This document shows, piece by piece, positions 15,209 to 24,732 of a DNA stretch of 32,143 bases. A program made the translations under genes and the position numbers. How positions within the stretch are numbered: the stretch's first letter is position 1; the number at the start of each line of letters is the position of its first letter. The stretch spans positions 1 to 32,143 of the forward strand of contig MAAD01000229.1 in the NCBI GenBank assembly GCA_002162985.1. Direction: 5' to 3'. Under the pieces are notes generated by a model. The model was not told where the DNA came from and ran no database searches. It was given only the letters and a program-made list of their open reading frames with translations. The stretch is from Bermanella sp. 47_1433_sub80_T6 (GTDB lineage: Bacteria; Pseudomonadota; Gammaproteobacteria; Pseudomonadales; Oceanobacteraceae).

Positions 15209-17410
15209 TTAAGCTTTATCAATAATATAGCACTGATGAATTTTGCTGTTGCGGGCAAAATCCTTAGGTAAACTTTTTGCACTAATATCTTCTATTGCGA
15301 ACTCATTTAGTGCGTCACGCTCCATTTTGAAGCGCCGGTAGTTAGTTGAAAAGATTAACTGCCCACCAGGGCGCAACAAAGACATGCACTGTTTGATCAG
15401 ATCCACATGGTCGCGCTGCACATCCAGAACCCCATCCATGCGCTTTGAGTTGGAAAAACTTGGCGGATCCATGAAGATAATATCGAAACGCTGCGAGGAT
15501 TTTTGCGCCCCCTTTAGCCACTGCAGGCAATCTGCCTGAATGAATTCATGATTCTTTTCGGGCAAACCATTTAAGGTGAGGTTTTTTCGACCCCAGTTTA
15601 AATAGGTGGTAGACATGTCCACACTAACGGTACTGCGCGCACCACCCATAGCAGCATGCACACTGGCGGTGCAGGTATAGCTAAATAGATTCAAGAAATC
15701 TTTGTCTTTTGCCAGGGTTTCTATGTCGGTACGAATGGGCCTGTGATCCAAAAACAAACCGGTATCCAAATAATCCTTTAGGTTTACATAGAAACGACAA
15801 GTACCCTCTTGCACCGCAAACATCTGCTGCTGCTGATCCTGTTTCTCATATTGCTTGCGACCCTTTTGCATCATGCGCTGCTTAAGGACCACCTTTTCTC
15901 TGTCCATCTTAAGCGCCACCGGCACCGCATCCAACACCTCGCGTAATCGATTTTGCGCTTTTTCAGGGTCCACCGTCTTAGGCGGCGCGTATTCCTGAAT
16001 GTGCACCCAGTCATCGTAGATATCTATGGCCACCGAATATTCAGGCATGTCGGCATCGTAGAGTCGATAACAATTAATACCTTGTTTTTTCGCCCAGGGT
16101 TTTAATTTACGCAGATTTTTTTGCAAACGGTTGCACACCATTTGCGCACCGTCATTTAACTTAATGACTTCGGTTTGGGACTGCACTTGCTGCTGCACTT
16201 TTTCCGAGGAAACTGCCGACACCTTATAAATAAATAACTTGGAAGCGATGGCACCATTATATAGTTGGTATTGCTTATCGCTGCGCATCTTAAATTGATA
16301 CGCCTGCTGCGGATTACCGGTAAAAATGGCCACCGTCCAATTGGCAAAATGCTGCTTAATCTTGTGGCCCATGGCCGCGTACAAGGAGCCAATGGCCACC
16401 TCATCACTTAAGCGCTCACCATACGGCGGGTTACATAAAATAAGACCGGTATCCGGCAACCCCTTTTCTTTAGTTAGCTCACTTAAAGGCTGAGTCTTAA
16501 CGTGAATAAAATGCATCACACCGGCACGTCGTGCGTTGTCCTTGGCCTTGGCAATCACTTCACGATCCATATCGTAACCGGCCAGGGTTAATTCCAAGTC
16601 GCCTTGCTGGGCCTGTTCTTTACGTTGCTGTGCTTGAGCTCGAATCTCTTGCCATTCAGGGCTAAGGTGATTTTTTAATTTTTCAAAGGCAAATTGATTG
16701 CGCAGCAAACCCGGGGCAATATCGGCGGCCATAAGCGCCGCTTCAATTAACAAGGTACCCGAACCACACATGGGATCCAATAAAGCAGCGTCTGGTTTTT
16801 TCATGAGCTCGGGCCAACCCGCACGAATAAGTAAGGCCGCCGCCAGGTTCTCTTTTAATGGGGCCATGCCCTGGGATTGACGGTAACCACGGCGATGCAA
16901 AGATTCGCCGGCAAAGTCCAACGACACGGACACTTCATCACGATACAAACGAATATGAATGCCCACGTCGGGTTTGTCGCTCACATCCGGGCGATTACCG
17001 CTCACTTCACGAAAATAATCACAAATAGCATCTTTTACTTTTAATGCACCAAAGTGGGTATTACGAATCTCATCGTTGGAACCATTAAAATGCACACGGA
17101 AAGTTTGGCGGTCGCTAAAGTGCTCAATCCAGGGAATCTGCATGAGCTGCTCATACATATTCTCTGCATTTTCAACTGGGAATTTCGCCAACGGCCACAA
17201 CACCCGGCTGGCTAAACGTGACCATAAACAAATCTTATAGCCTACTAATTGATCTGGTTTACAACTCACATATGAAACCCCCAACTTCACTTGCTGCGCA
17301 CCCAGCTCGGTGATTTCGTCAGCCAACAATTGCTCTAACCCTTTTGGGCAGGTGATGGTCATGGCCTGTTCTGGGGCAGGTCGGGGTTGGGCGTCGTTTA
17401 ATTCGCTCAT
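15209..17410 (-). CDS. rlmL: bifunctional 23S rRNA methyltransferase RlmKL (G2445 N2 and G2069 N7)
   Basis: 733 residues, the usual length of the fused RlmL-RlmK enzyme. Residues about 15-160 hold a THUMP RNA-binding domain. The RlmL half carries the SAM motif DPMCGSGT at 212-219 and the catalytic NPPY at 327-330. The RlmK half follows from about residue 430, with FSYTCTASVHAAMGGA as its SAM site and DPPSF at 648-652. It makes m2G2445 and m7G2069 in the peptidyl transferase region of 23S rRNA. No clear Shine-Dalgarno precedes the ATG at 17410. It is divergent from rmf, sharing a 275-base AT-rich intergenic region. Nothing is missing or broken. Confidence 0.95.
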   Translation of the reverse strand: MSELNDAQPRPAPEQAMTITCPKGLEQLLADEITELGAQQVKLGVSYVSCKPDQLVGYKICLWSRLASRVLWPLAKFPVENAENMYEQLMQIPWIEHFSDRQTFRVHFNGSNDEIRNTHFGALKVKDAICDYFREVSGNRPDVSDKPDVGIHIRLYRDEVSVSLDFAGESLHRRGYRQSQGMAPLKENLAAALLIRAGWPELMKKPDAALLDPMCGSGTLLIEAALMAADIAPGLLRNQFAFEKLKNHLSPEWQEIRAQAQQRKEQAQQGDLELTLAGYDMDREVIAKAKDNARRAGVMHFIHVKTQPLSELTKEKGLPDTGLILCNPPYGERLSDEVAIGSLYAAMGHKIKQHFANWTVAIFTGNPQQAYQFKMRSDKQYQLYNGAIASKLFIYKVSAVSSEKVQQQVQSQTEVIKLNDGAQMVCNRLQKNLRKLKPWAKKQGINCYRLYDADMPEYSVAIDIYDDWVHIQEYAPPKTVDPEKAQNRLREVLDAVPVALKMDREKVVLKQRMMQKGRKQYEKQDQQQQMFAVQEGTCRFYVNLKDYLDTGLFLDHRPIRTDIETLAKDKDFLNLFSYTCTASVHAAMGGARSTVSVDMSTTYLNWGRKNLTLNGLPEKNHEFIQADCLQWLKGAQKSSQRFDIIFMDPPSFSNSKRMDGVLDVQRDHVDLIKQCMSLLRPGGQLIFSTNYRRFKMERDALNEFAIEDISAKSLPKDFARNSKIHQCYIIDKA

Positions 17411-17685
17411 AATTTAATCAACTTTTAATATCTACTTTTTATATAACTGATGCCGACTATAAGCTTAGTAAAAACTGTGACGGCGTTTTTAAATTCTACA
17501 AACAAAACTATTAAGGAAATCATAGGCTTATAAACCTAATAACTTTTAAGTCTAAAGATGACAATTAAAAGAATAATTTAATCATTAACAAGCGGCCCAA
17601 CTCTCACCATACTGAAATTCGTGGTTTTAGATTTTCATTATTTATCACCACTTTTACTGATCTTCAATATAGAGGCAAACTACTT

Positions 17686-17880
17686 ATGAGAAGACAGAAG
17701 CGCGATATGGATCGCCGAGCATTCAGAAAAGGCTTCATGGCAGGTGTACAGGGGCGTTCTAAAGATTTATGCCCCGATGGTGCTGCCCACTTTAATTGGA
17801 TGAACGGATGGCGTGAAGGCCGCTGTGATCATTGGGATGGTTATTCCGGTGTGGCCGGAGTCCATAAAATACCTCTTTAA
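17686..17880 (+). CDS. rmf: ribosome modulation factor
   Basis: 64 residues, slightly longer than the 55 of E. coli. RMF binds near the 16S 3' end and drives 70S ribosomes into inactive 100S dimers in stationary phase. The family hallmarks are clear: MRRQKRD start, KGFMAGVQGRSKDLCP at about 15-30 and NWMNGWREGR at about 37-46. AGAGG precedes the ATG by about 10 bases. The gene is monocistronic: its own AT-rich upstream region (17411-17685), then a terminator 13 bases after the stop. The extra C-terminal residues (DHWDGYSGVAGVHKIPL) are common in pseudomonad-like forms. Confidence 0.95.
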   Translation: MRRQKRDMDRRAFRKGFMAGVQGRSKDLCPDGAAHFNWMNGWREGRCDHWDGYSGVAGVHKIPL

Positions 17881-17892
17881 CACCAACAATCT

Positions 17893-17913
17893 GGGCCCCT
17901 AAGGGCCCTTTTT
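17893..17913 (+). terminator. rmf terminator
   Basis: GGGCCC - CTAA - GGGCCC followed by T5, 13 bases after the rmf stop. On the minus strand no T-run follows, so it serves rmf more than the convergent pyrD. Confidence 0.9.
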
Positions 17914-17933
17914 AATGCCTGGTTAATTCCCTG

Positions 17934-18956
17934 TTAATTCTTTACCGCCGCAATGGCCTCATTGGCATCGCCAATCAGTTTAGGGCCTTTGTAAATAAAG
18001 CCGCTGTAAACCTGCACTAATGCTGCGCCAGCCTCTACCTTAGTAGCGGCACTGGCACCATCTAGAATGCCACCCACGCCAATGATGGGCATTTTGCCAT
18101 TCAGAGCCTGGCTTAACCATTTAATCACCTGATCGGAGCGCTCGTGAACGGGAGCCCCGGATAAACCACCGGCTTCGCCAGCAAACTCATGACCTGCCAC
18201 CGCGTCACGATCCAGGGTGGTATTGGTGGCGATTACGCCGTCCATTTCACTCTCTAATAATGAGTTAGCCACCATGATGGTTTCATCTTGATCCATGTCC
18301 GGGGCAATTTTCACTAAGATAGGCGTGTATTTACCATGTTGCTCTTGCAGGCGTAACTGAGCCTTTTTAAGAGTGCTGAGCAAAGACTTAAGGGAATCAC
18401 CAAATTGCAGGGTACGCAGCCCTGGCGTGTTGGGGCTGGAAATATTCACGGTAACGTAATCGGCATGTTCATAGACTTTTTCAAGGCAGATTTCATAGTC
18501 GCGATCGGCGTCTTCTACCGCGGTATCAAAATTTTTGCCAATGTTAATCCCCAGCACACCCTTGTATTTGCTCTTTTTCACCTGGGTCACCAGGTGATCC
18601 ACCCCTTTATTGTTAAACCCCATGCGATTGATGATGGCATTGTGTTCAGGCAAACGGAACAATCTGGGTTTAGGGTTGCCGTCCTGTGGACGCGGGGTAA
18701 TGGTGCCGATTTCAATAAAGCCAAAACCCAGGCTGCCCAAAGCATCGATATAGTCGCCATTTTTATCCAACCCCGCTGCCAGTCCCACCGAATTAGGAAA
18801 GGTTAAGCCCAATAATTTTACCGGCTGATCGGCCACTTTTGGAGCAAACAGACCCAACAAACCCAAACGCTTGGCGGCACCTAATAAATCAAGGGTCAGC
18901 TCGTGAGAGGTTTCAGCGTTTAGTTTGAACAAGAGTTTCAGGATTAAATCGTACAC
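17934..18956 (-). CDS. pyrD: dihydroorotate dehydrogenase, quinone-dependent (class 2)
   Basis: 340 residues. Oxidises dihydroorotate to orotate with FMN and passes electrons to membrane quinone, the fourth step of pyrimidine synthesis. Class 2 is shown by the N-terminal amphipathic helix [20 protein letters not shown] (1-20) and the active-site stretch [14 protein letters not shown] at 171-184 with its catalytic serine; [11 protein letters not shown] at 57-67 and ATNTTLDRD also fit. The start is a GTG at 18956, matching the family N-terminus, with little Shine-Dalgarno. A perfect TATAAT (18992-18987, minus) would start transcription about 24 bases ahead of it. Convergent with rmf. Confidence 0.95.
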   Translation of the reverse strand: MYDLILKLLFKLNAETSHELTLDLLGAAKRLGLLGLFAPKVADQPVKLLGLTFPNSVGLAAGLDKNGDYIDALGSLGFGFIEIGTITPRPQDGNPKPRLFRLPEHNAIINRMGFNNKGVDHLVTQVKKSKYKGVLGINIGKNFDTAVEDADRDYEICLEKVYEHADYVTVNISSPNTPGLRTLQFGDSLKSLLSTLKKAQLRLQEQHGKYTPILVKIAPDMDQDETIMVANSLLESEMDGVIATNTTLDRDAVAGHEFAGEAGGLSGAPVHERSDQVIKWLSQALNGKMPIIGVGGILDGASAATKVEAGAALVQVYSGFIYKGPKLIGDANEAIAAVKN

Positions 18957-18997
18957 TGGCAGGCCCTATTGAAAAATGCGGCGCTTATTATATAGAA

Positions 18998-19090
18998 ATT
19001 GAGGGTTAAAAAATGCATTTGCTAAATAAAAACACTAATTTATTAGCAAACCAAAATTAGCGTTTTTAACTTGCCCACTTAACCCTCAAT
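18998..19090. repeat. 93-bp nested inverted repeat upstream of pyrD
   Basis: Outer arms ATTGAGGGTTAA (18998-19009) and TTAACCCTCAAT (19079-19090) are perfect complements. Inside, AAAAACACTAATTT (19028-19041) pairs with AAATTAGCGTTTTT (19054-19067) at 13 of 14 positions. The pyrD-proximal outer arm falls between the TATAAT at 18992-18987 and its expected -35 region. It could be an operator, the terminator of the DUF2835 transcript or a very small palindromic element; no target-site duplication and no second copy in the window were seen. Confidence 0.6.
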
Positions 19091-19184
19091 AGCGCCAACG
19101 TTTGGGTTGCAGAGCATGAACAGCGACCACCTATAATTTTTTAGCAGGGTTGTTTGGCAGGATCACAGTCAAAGGCGACTTTTT

Positions 19185-19433
19185 TTAAGCAATCCGCACC
19201 ACAGATTCAAACTTATTGTGTTGACCAAAGTGAATCAAAAACCGCCCATGGATGCCATCATGGCCAATAAATGACCACAAAATACGCACAGGGAAGCGGA
19301 TGCTGCGTCCATCTGTGGCTTGCGCGTATACGAACTCTACCCCCTCATACGCTCTTTGCACCTCTTCTTGCGAGATGTGAATGTCCACCTCAATGCTCGA
19401 ACTTGTCATCACGTTTGCTTGGTAGCACCCCAT
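19185..19433 (-). CDS. DUF2835 family protein
   Basis: 82 residues. The stretch IEVDIHISQEEVQRAYEG, then DGRSIRFPVRIL and FIGHDGIHGRFLIHF, matches the DUF2835 family found beside gdhB or pyrD in pseudomonads. The function is unknown; it is a small soluble beta-rich protein with no signal peptide. Start: ATG at 19433, supported by AGAGG 7 bases ahead; an inner ATG at 19409 lacks one. It lies 68 bases after the gdhB stop on the same strand, so it may be read with gdhB. Confidence 0.85.
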   Translation of the reverse strand: MGCYQANVMTSSSIEVDIHISQEEVQRAYEGVEFVYAQATDGRSIRFPVRILWSFIGHDGIHGRFLIHFGQHNKFESVVRIA

Positions 19434-19501
19434 AAGGCAACCTCTTTTTACACGTTACAGGCCTACCTCTGAATGGACACTGTATTATTTAATATTTTAA
19501 G

Positions 19502-22500
19502 TTAACTGCCGCTGGCCAGTCGACTGGCTTGCGCCAGATCCAGCAACTCCCGAAGCGCCACCGAAAACACCGAAAAATCATCAATCTGACTCTCGCGTAA
19601 TTCCGCCACCATGTTACGCCAGCGTGTGATCATGGGCTCACTGAGTTTTAACCAGGTTTCCATGCGAGCCTTAATATCTCCATCCGGCATAGTATTAATC
19701 ACACTTACGGTGAGGGTACGCTGCTGCCAATCCAGGTCATCCCGATAAGTTTCCCGTGCCAATGCTTGCCAATGACTGAGCACCGGCATGGCATTAAGTT
19801 GCTCCAGGAACCATTCCAAATCCAGGTTGCAACCCACTTTATAATAGGTGGCCGCCACGTCTTCGGCGCTGCGCTGGGTTTGCTCGGCTCCTTCTATGAT
19901 GCTTAGGGCCGAAAACATATTATTGGTGCCGGCCACTGTGCTGGCCAACTCTTTGGGCACACCGGCCTTTATGAGTTGATCGTAATATTTTTGCCACACT
20001 TGTTTGCCTTCCCCGGCCAATAATTCCCCCAGGTGAGCGCTGATATCGGCGGCACGATCACGGAAACGGAGCACCTCGTCGGGCACAATAATTTCACGAC
20101 GCCGATTGCGTAAAAACCAGCGACTGCCGCGGCGCACCAGACGCATTAAGCTGGACATCATTTTTTCCTGAATCTCCGAACTCACTTTATAATCCAGGGC
20201 CTCTATTTGGTGCCACAAATCATTCATGCGAAACACATCACGAGCGGCGGCGTAGGCCTTCACTATGGTACTGATATCGGCCCCGGTACTGTCACGCATG
20301 CGATTCACGTAGGTAATACCCATGCGATTTACCATTTCGTTGGCCAGTTGAGTGGCGACAATTTCGCTGCGCAGCTGGTGATCGTAAAGCGCCTTGGGAA
20401 AACGCTTCACCAAAGCTTCGGGGAAGGCACTCTCTATGCTTTTGGCCAGGTATTCATTTTGTGAAATATCCGGCTCGTTAAGCTGCTCTTTTAAGTCGCC
20501 CTTAATGTAACTAATGAGCACCGACAGTTCTGGACGGGTGAGCCCCTGCTGCTGGGATTTGCGCTCGGCTAATTCGTCTTCACTGGGCAAAAATTCCATT
20601 TCACGGTTGAGCTTGCCCTGCTCCTCCAGATCATTCATTAAACGTCGATATTCATTGGTGCGAGTCTTGGCCTCTCGATAAGCCAGCGCGATGGCCTGGG
20701 TTTGCCGATAGTTATTCATCAGCACCTGTTCAGAGACTTGCTCGGTCATCTGCTCTAAAAATTCATTACGCTGCTTAACCGTGAGATCCCCGGCATTCAC
20801 CAAACTGTTCAACAAAATTTTAATGTTTACCTCATGATCCGAACAATCCACGCCCGCCGCATTATCTATAAAGTCTGTAAACGACGCGCCATCCTTAGCC
20901 AGGGCAAATTCAATACGTGCTCTTTGGGTAATGCCCAGATTACCTCCCTCCCCTATAACCTTGGCCTGTAATTGCTTGCCGTTAATGCGCAAACTGTCGT
21001 TGGCCTTGTCACCGGCGTCAGTGTGATTTTCGCTGCTGGCCTTCACGTAGGTACCAATGCCACCGTTCCAAATAAGGTCCACCGGCGCTTTTAAAAGTGC
21101 GGTAATTAAGTCATTGGGAGACAGTTTATCGGCCTGTATATGAAAACATTCTTTCATTTGCGGACTAATCTCAATGGATTTGGCCGAGCGCTTAAAAATA
21201 GCCCCACCCTGAGAGATCAAAGACGAGTCATAGTCGGTCCATGCACTGCGCGGTAATTCAAATAACCGTTGGCGTTCTTTAAAGCTGGCCGCCACATCTT
21301 GTGGCGCCGGGTCTATAAATATGTGCATGTGATTAAACGCCGCCACCAGTTTTATATGTTCGGAACACAGCATGCCGTTACCAAACACATCACCGGCCAT
21401 GTCGCCAATGGCAATGACGCTAAATTCATCGTTTTGAACATCCACACCTCTTTCGCGGAAATGCCGCTGCACCGACACCCAGGCACCCTTAGCGGTAATG
21501 CCCATTTTTTTATGGTCGTAGCCCACGCTGCCGCCACTGGCAAAGGCATCCCCTAACCAAAATCCACGTTCGATGGCGATGCCGTTGGAAATATCTGAAA
21601 AGGTGGCGGTGCCCTTGTCGGCGGCCACCACTAAATAGGGATCGTCTTCATCGTGACGAATCACCTGTTGTGGGGGTATTACCTCGCCCTCCAGCAGGTT
21701 ATCGGTAATATCCAGCAACCCGGAGATAAAAGTTTTATAACAAGCTATGCCCTCAGCCAAGAAAGCATCGCGATCCCCATCCGGTAAACACTTGGCAATG
21801 AAGCCGCCCTTGGCCCCCACCGGTACAATCACCGAATTTTTTACCTGTTGGGCCTTTACCAGCCCCAACACTTCGGTACGAAAATCTTCGAAACGATCCG
21901 ACCAACGCAAGCCGCCACGGGCTACCTTGCCGCCCCTTAAATGCACACCCTCGACTCTTGGGCTGTAAACAAAAATTTCAAACATGGGTTTGGGCAAGGG
22001 CATGTCGGAAATATCATGAGGGCTTAATTTAAAGGAGAAATAGCGTTTAAGCTCATTATCTTGCGTTCTTTGGAAAAAGTTGGTGCGTAAGGTCGCACCC
22101 ATAATTTCATGATAACGACGATAAATTCTGTCCTCGTTAATGCTTTCCACTTGATCGAGTACTTCTGAAAACTGAGCATCGAGTTTTTTCATTGATTTTT
22201 GGCGGACATCAATGTTGCTACTATTGGTATCGAAACGTGCCTGAAAATAACGCACCATGAACGAGGTTAAATCCGGGTATTTACACAGAGTATCTGCGAT
22301 AAAGGATTCGGAAAAACCAAAGCGTATTTGCTTCATGTAGCGAGCATAGGCGCGCAATAAGGCGACCTCACGCCAATCAATTTTAGCCCCCAATAACAGG
22401 CGATTAAAGCTGTCGTTCTCGGCCTTACCAAACCAGATGGCACGAAACGCATCCTGAAACTGCTCCTTACTTTCATGCAGATCTATGTTGTCGCTAAAGG

Positions 22501-24352
22501 TATAGATTAAAGTGAAGTCGTGAATCCAGTATTGCTTGCCATCGGTGCGGGTTAAGCCGTAAGGGTTCTCTCCGATAACCCTTAATCCCAGGTTTTCCAG
22601 TATGGGAATCACATCCGACAGGGGCAAAAGATCATTGGGTTTATATAATTTAAATTTGAAAAAACTGCCACTGTCCGCCACGTTCCGATACAAGCTCATG
22701 GCGATGTCCTGATCATCTTTTATGGTGGAGATGTGCTGCACGTCTACCACTGCAGTGCGCGATGAAAAGGTCTCACGGTAACTGGCACCAAAGGCATTGC
22801 GATACGACTGAAAATACTGATTGCCTTTTTCTTCACCCACCCCGTCTACCAGGGCAGACATAAGGTCATCTTGCCAAGAGCGTGCCACCGCCTGAATGTC
22901 TTTCTCGATGCGTTTGCTGTCAAACTCTATGGGTTTGTCGGGGTCCAGGCGCAGGCTAAAGTGAGTACGAGCCAATATAGACTCGGAAAAGAAAGTGGTA
23001 AATTCCACATCCTTGGGTGCAAACGCCTCCACTAAAATGGCCTGCATGCGCTGGCGTAATTCGGTGCTGTACAAATCTCTGGGCACATAGGCTACGCAAG
23101 ACAAAAACTTGTTGAGTGGATCGCAACGTATAAATATTTGAGTACGCCTGCGCTCCTGAATATTCAGTATGCCCACTGCGGTTTCGGTGAGTTGAGTGAC
23201 GTCGGTATGAAATAACTCATCTCGCGGGTACACCTCCAGAATGTGGCGCAACTCTTTGCCTTTATGACTTATGGTCTCCAGACCGCTGCGCTTAATGACC
23301 GAACTAGCCTTATTACGCACGATGGGGATATTAAACGGTGATTCACTGTAAACATTAGAGGTAAACAAACCCAGAAAACGGCGCCCCCCTATTACCAGGC
23401 CATTTTTATCTATATGTTTGACAATGATGTAATCCGGATAGGCCGGGCGGTGAATACGCGAACGCCGGCCGGACTTGCTCAGAGTGACAAGCTGCGGCGA
23501 CATGACTAACAATTGCACACTCTCGGGCTGCTCTTCCAATACCACTTCATCCGGGCCGTGCAGATCATGTTTGAAGATGCCACTGACGGTCTTGCTATCG
23601 CGAGTAATCAAGTTTTTTTCACCCTGCTTGCTCACCACAAAATCTTCACAGGCCAGGAAGGTAAAATGGTCGTCGATTAACCACTCCATAAAGGCCACCG
23701 CTTCACTGGTGTCTTTTTTGGTAAAGGGCCCTGCACTGTCCTTAATCCAGGGCAAGGTCTGCTGCGCCTTATCCTTAAACACCTGATAATCATCCACCAG
23801 CAGACAGATTTCATTGAGGATTTCTTGCAAGGATTGGGTTAAATCACTGAGTACTTTTTCATCGGTATGCAAATCCACTTCAATGTAGATGACCGCCTCT
23901 TCGCCTTGCGCGTCCGCACCAAAGCAATTGGCCAGGTCCAGACTGCCAGACTTGTCGCGAGATATGGGCAACACCGCATGATTAATGAAATGAATGGACA
24001 TCTCGCGGCGATTTAATTCCATGCGAATGGAGTCCACCAGGAAAGGCATATCAGGGTGTACGATTTCCACTATGGTGTGGGTGGATTGCCAGCCATGCTC
24101 TTCAAAATCCGGGTTAAACACCCGTATTTTGCTGGAGCCGTTAGACTTCTGCAAAAAGCTCCAGCACGCCAGTGTCGCGCCATACAGGTCATCAACCTTG
24201 CGGCTATCCAGTTCCTGAGTCGGCGTGGCGGCATAATAAATATGGGTAAATTGCTCGATGGCACGCACTTGGTCTTTAGCAGCGGTCTGGGTTAAACGCT
24301 CAATTAGCTTAACGACCTGAGGGTGCACGTCCTTGTTAGCGGGTGTATTCAT
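19502..24352 (-). CDS. gdhB: NAD-specific glutamate dehydrogenase, large (180 kDa) class
   Basis: 1616 residues from the ATG at 24352, the size of the Pseudomonas GdhB enzyme (about 1620). It deaminates glutamate to 2-oxoglutarate with NAD, a catabolic route; the pseudomonad enzyme is allosterically controlled by arginine. The first ~700 residues are the regulatory N-domains. The catalytic core carries RGGLRWSDR near 812, VPVGAKGGF with the catalytic lysine near 842-850, GDMAGDVFGNGM near 982 and the NAD-binding GEGGNLG near 1131. The frame continues 30 codons upstream to 24442, but those residues do not look like the family and the ATG at 24352 is preceded by GAGAGAG. Divergent from moxR. 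Confidence 0.95.
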   Translation of the reverse strand: MNTPANKDVHPQVVKLIERLTQTAAKDQVRAIEQFTHIYYAATPTQELDSRKVDDLYGATLACWSFLQKSNGSSKIRVFNPDFEEHGWQSTHTIVEIVHPDMPFLVDSIRMELNRREMSIHFINHAVLPISRDKSGSLDLANCFGADAQGEEAVIYIEVDLHTDEKVLSDLTQSLQEILNEICLLVDDYQVFKDKAQQTLPWIKDSAGPFTKKDTSEAVAFMEWLIDDHFTFLACEDFVVSKQGEKNLITRDSKTVSGIFKHDLHGPDEVVLEEQPESVQLLVMSPQLVTLSKSGRRSRIHRPAYPDYIIVKHIDKNGLVIGGRRFLGLFTSNVYSESPFNIPIVRNKASSVIKRSGLETISHKGKELRHILEVYPRDELFHTDVTQLTETAVGILNIQERRRTQIFIRCDPLNKFLSCVAYVPRDLYSTELRQRMQAILVEAFAPKDVEFTTFFSESILARTHFSLRLDPDKPIEFDSKRIEKDIQAVARSWQDDLMSALVDGVGEEKGNQYFQSYRNAFGASYRETFSSRTAVVDVQHISTIKDDQDIAMSLYRNVADSGSFFKFKLYKPNDLLPLSDVIPILENLGLRVIGENPYGLTRTDGKQYWIHDFTLIYTFSDNIDLHESKEQFQDAFRAIWFGKAENDSFNRLLLGAKIDWREVALLRAYARYMKQIRFGFSESFIADTLCKYPDLTSFMVRYFQARFDTNSSNIDVRQKSMKKLDAQFSEVLDQVESINEDRIYRRYHEIMGATLRTNFFQRTQDNELKRYFSFKLSPHDISDMPLPKPMFEIFVYSPRVEGVHLRGGKVARGGLRWSDRFEDFRTEVLGLVKAQQVKNSVIVPVGAKGGFIAKCLPDGDRDAFLAEGIACYKTFISGLLDITDNLLEGEVIPPQQVIRHDEDDPYLVVAADKGTATFSDISNGIAIERGFWLGDAFASGGSVGYDHKKMGITAKGAWVSVQRHFRERGVDVQNDEFSVIAIGDMAGDVFGNGMLCSEHIKLVAAFNHMHIFIDPAPQDVAASFKERQRLFELPRSAWTDYDSSLISQGGAIFKRSAKSIEISPQMKECFHIQADKLSPNDLITALLKAPVDLIWNGGIGTYVKASSENHTDAGDKANDSLRINGKQLQAKVIGEGGNLGITQRARIEFALAKDGASFTDFIDNAAGVDCSDHEVNIKILLNSLVNAGDLTVKQRNEFLEQMTEQVSEQVLMNNYRQTQAIALAYREAKTRTNEYRRLMNDLEEQGKLNREMEFLPSEDELAERKSQQQGLTRPELSVLISYIKGDLKEQLNEPDISQNEYLAKSIESAFPEALVKRFPKALYDHQLRSEIVATQLANEMVNRMGITYVNRMRDSTGADISTIVKAYAAARDVFRMNDLWHQIEALDYKVSSEIQEKMMSSLMRLVRRGSRWFLRNRRREIIVPDEVLRFRDRAADISAHLGELLAGEGKQVWQKYYDQLIKAGVPKELASTVAGTNNMFSALSIIEGAEQTQRSAEDVAATYYKVGCNLDLEWFLEQLNAMPVLSHWQALARETYRDDLDWQQRTLTVSVINTMPDGDIKARMETWLKLSEPMITRWRNMVAELRESQIDDFSVFSVALRELLDLAQASRLASGS

Positions 24353-24502
24353 GGCTCTCTCTATATATCTTAATCCCTTATAGCTAAATGATAGTGTAAA
24401 GCCTGAGATTCGCCTGCCCTTCACCCATATCTGTTTTTTCAAGGTTTATAGGTCTTATTACGAAACTCTTGGCTCATTCAAGACTCAAATACCTCCTAAC
24501 CC

Positions 24503-24530
24503 TTGACCCAAGCCGGAATGCTTTTAAAAT
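24503..24530 (+). promoter_or_regulatory. sigma70-like promoter of the moxR/bat operon
   Basis: TTGACC (24503-24508), 16-base spacer, TAAAAT (24525-24530): five of six matches in both hexamers. The expected transcript start near 24537 leaves about 37 bases before the ATG at 24574 and excludes the upstream TTG (24469) and ATG (24529) starts of the same open frame. Confidence 0.6.
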
Positions 24531-24567
24531 GCACGGCAAAGCCCAACAAAAACAAGAACTTGGAAAC

Positions 24568-24732
24568 CCTGCCATGAGCAACAGCGAACATCTTGACCCC
24601 CCTGCCATGAGCAACAGTGAACTCTCTGGAACCCCTGCTATGACCAATCATGAACACCATGGAACCCCAGCTACGAGCGAAAATGAACAACTGGCTGCCC
24701 CTGTCATGAGCAATCGTGAACACATAGCTGCG
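24568..24732 (+). repeat. five 33-bp tandem repeats across the moxR start
   Basis: Copies begin at 24568, 24601, 24634, 24667 and 24700. Each has the form CCTGCC-ATG-AGC-AAC-xxx-GAA and encodes 11 residues like PAMSNSEHLDP. Copy 4 has ACG in place of ATG. The fifth runs into the normal MoxR N-terminus (MSNREHIAAL). Divergence is highest in codons 6 and 8-11 of each copy. Confidence 0.88.

Noticed and set aside
18405-18806. 133-residue open frame on the plus strand
   Set aside because: Antisense to pyrD, whose product is unmistakable; composition is that of a reversed coding strand.
24568-24732. CRISPR-like tandem repeat
   Set aside because: The 33-bp units are contiguous with no spacers, in frame with moxR and divergent at codon level, so they are a coding repeat.
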